From Enterobacter sp. RHBSTW-00175 (lineage in GTDB: Bacteria; Pseudomonadota; Gammaproteobacteria; Enterobacterales; Enterobacteriaceae): a stretch of 64,000 nucleotides of DNA. Shown here in pieces: positions 62,874 through 64,000 of the stretch; position 1 is the stretch's first letter, and each line of letters starts with the position of its first letter. The stretch is taken from contig NZ_CP055931.1 in the NCBI RefSeq assembly GCF_013927005.1, positions 16,793 to 80,792 on the forward strand, written 5' to 3'. The position numbers and the translations under genes were made by a program. The notes beneath the pieces are model-generated. The model ran no database searches. It worked only from the letters and a program-made list of their open reading frames with translations, and was not told the origin of the DNA.

Positions 62874-63131
62874 GTTCCCATCCTTGTGGGCACAAGCCCC
62901 CATTTTCCGCCGTGCTAGCTTGGCGGAAACTAGAACGAGCGTACTCATAAACATGATAAAACAACTGTATATAAATACAGTAATGTTATTATATTCAGTT
63001 GTTTTGGTGTGTCAATCTAAAGAGTCTTAGAGATTACATTACTTTATGATACAAAATCAACCATGATTCGTATTGTGGACATTGATATCGAATGCGCCTT
63101 GTAAGATTAGACTCCCAAAAAGGGGGTGAAC

Positions 63132-63494
63132 ATGGTGCCGAAAAGATTGCGAGAAGCGCGAGAGGCTGCGGGGATATCGCAAGAAAAATTATCTCAACTT
63201 ATTGATATAGATGGTAAAAACTCAAGATCGAGGTTGTCGAGTTACGAAGTCGGAAGGACGGAACCCCCTTTTAGCTTGGTAGTTAAAATCGCAAGACTGC
63301 TGGATTATCCTGAGTATTATTTTTATACAGTGGATGACGATATGGCTAAGAATATGCTTGAGGTGCATCGTAATAGGGTTAACCCAGAAGAAAACCTTCA
63401 ATACTATACTTTGGAGGAAAATAAAAAATTACGTAAACAGAATGAAGAAGCCAGAAAATTATTAAAACAACTAAACGAGTGCTTGAAAGACTAG
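63132..63494 (+). CDS. XRE-family regulator with coiled-coil tail
   Basis: The product is 120 aa from ATG 63,132 behind AAGGGGGTG; GTG 63,126 is the alternative. The HTH_XRE domain spans residues about 5-65 (LREAREAAGISQEKLSQLID; RLSSYEVGRTEPPFSLVVKI). The C-terminus (LEENKKLRKQNEEARKLLKQ) is a coiled coil for dimerisation. It is divergent from the actX-virB operon across a 258-bp AT-rich gap, so it is a candidate repressor of conjugation. Confidence 0.85.
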   Translation: MVPKRLREAREAAGISQEKLSQLIDIDGKNSRSRLSSYEVGRTEPPFSLVVKIARLLDYPEYYFYTVDDDMAKNMLEVHRNRVNPEENLQYYTLEENKKLRKQNEEARKLLKQLNECLKD

Positions 63495-64000
63495 CCAGCA
63501 CAGCTCGCCGCAGCCTTTGATTGAGGCGGAGCGCAGCCATAGGCGAGCACTGAACACTCAAAGCGAGGAAGCGGAATTTTCACTGAATTAACAAAGAAAT
63601 GCGTTCACTCTGAATCTACATAGACAAGAGAAAACACCTGTTGATATTCACAATATTAATAATGTTTAGACTCAATATCTCTATGAATTGATTAGGTAAA
63701 TTAGATATGTTCTTTGCGGGATCTTTTGGTGGGGGAATTGATCGTTGCTTCACTACGTGGTAATTTACCTGCGTTTACAAGTATTCATACGGGTGGGACG
63801 TTCCCGGTAATAGCGTCTAGGGAAAGGGTGATAGGGGCAAAAGCCACACCCTGAATGCAAAAACCCCCTGAAATCCCAACTCGAACTTGGCGGAACGAAG
63901 GATATTCAGGGGGTCGAAAGCAGGCGCGGCGCCTGAAAAGGATTATAGCAAATGCGTAACCTAACACAACCCCCCCACACCGCCATAAGTGCTGGCGGGT
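63495..64000. other. Noncoding region with ColE1-like motif and a long inverted repeat
   Basis: I find no credible gene. At 63,503-63,574 GCTCGCCGCAG, GAGCGCAG and AGCGAGGAAGCGGAA occur in the same order as downstream of ColE1-type origins. At 63,863-63,917 ACCCCCTGAA and TTCAGGGGGT form a 10-bp stem around a 35-bp loop containing CGAACTTGGCGGAAC; this could be an RNA leader or origin-associated structure. GCAGGCGCGGCGCCTG (63,922-63,937) is a further near-palindrome. Confidence 0.4.

Noticed and set aside
62874..63131. ops/JUMPStart element for the ActX-like antiterminator (GGCGGAAACTAG)
   Set aside because: The match to the ops core is too partial to call.

Overview
The window is a mosaic, plasmid-like stretch assembled from at least three sources and held together by transposons. 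Bases 1 to about 44,340 are mostly GC-rich. Apart from the insertion sequences, they resemble accessory DNA of environmental Proteobacteria, possibly an alphaproteobacterial (sphingomonad-type) conjugative element; that donor assignment is inference. Bases 44,341 to 64,000 look like an Enterobacterales plasmid: IS1, an IS26 remnant, an IS5-like fragment, a ParA partition module, and an IncX-like type IV secretion operon with a fused VirB3-VirB4. I found no rRNA, tRNA, CRISPR array or antibiotic-inactivating gene.

Layout. 1-1,400: end of an RND-type efflux adaptor gene with its TetR regulator and a 32-bp operator. 1,464-2,828, 4,155-8,311, 23,515-31,064 and 42,666-44,340: pieces of Tn21-subgroup Tn3-family transposons. 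Four copies of a 1,327-bp IS4321/IS5075-type element each sit at the same point of a 38-bp terminal repeat. The copy at 23,515-31,064 is complete and flanked by a TGCAT duplication. A second, unrelated Tn3-family transposon lies at 39,002-42,665.

Between these elements lies a thiol/electrophile/oxidant-defence island (2,829-4,154, 8,312-23,514 and 31,065-39,001). It holds a broken glutaredoxin, a trbFGI remnant, two MarR and two LysR regulators, a YeeE-type sulfur transporter, an RclC-like protein, two msrA, one msrB, a hydrolase-OsmC fusion, two zinc-free-type quinone oxidoreductases, a GST, a CorA-like transporter, RidA, DM13, redoxin and HbpS proteins, and the start of a sulfite-oxidase-like gene. 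Two shared DNA motifs tie it together. One is a 15-bp palindrome (TATGCGC..GCATA type), which at several genes lies between the -35 and -10 hexamers. The other is a LysR-type box (TAT-N7-ATA) followed at exactly 9 bp by an ATTGG core that forms a -35 element.

44,341-50,645 holds sigZ, an ArsP-like permease, a thioredoxin-like protein, a universal stress protein, a truncated SulP transporter, a Tn3-type mini-element with one passenger gene, an IS5-like fragment and a ferritin. 51,414-53,444 holds parA, a ribbon-helix-helix partner and a serine recombinase.

53,839-55,835 is a markedly AT-rich four-gene operon: a ThsB-like TIR protein, a caspase-like protease, a RyR-like domain protein and a DUF6338-like membrane protein. 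This is the strongest candidate for an interesting system. It resembles TIR-caspase (type IV Thoeris) anti-phage immunity but carries two additional genes. An IS3-family element cuts its last gene and also abuts a virB6 stump without a target duplication. Both the defence operon and the conjugation operon therefore appear to have lost DNA there, leaving virB1-virB5 but not the rest of the secretion system in this window.
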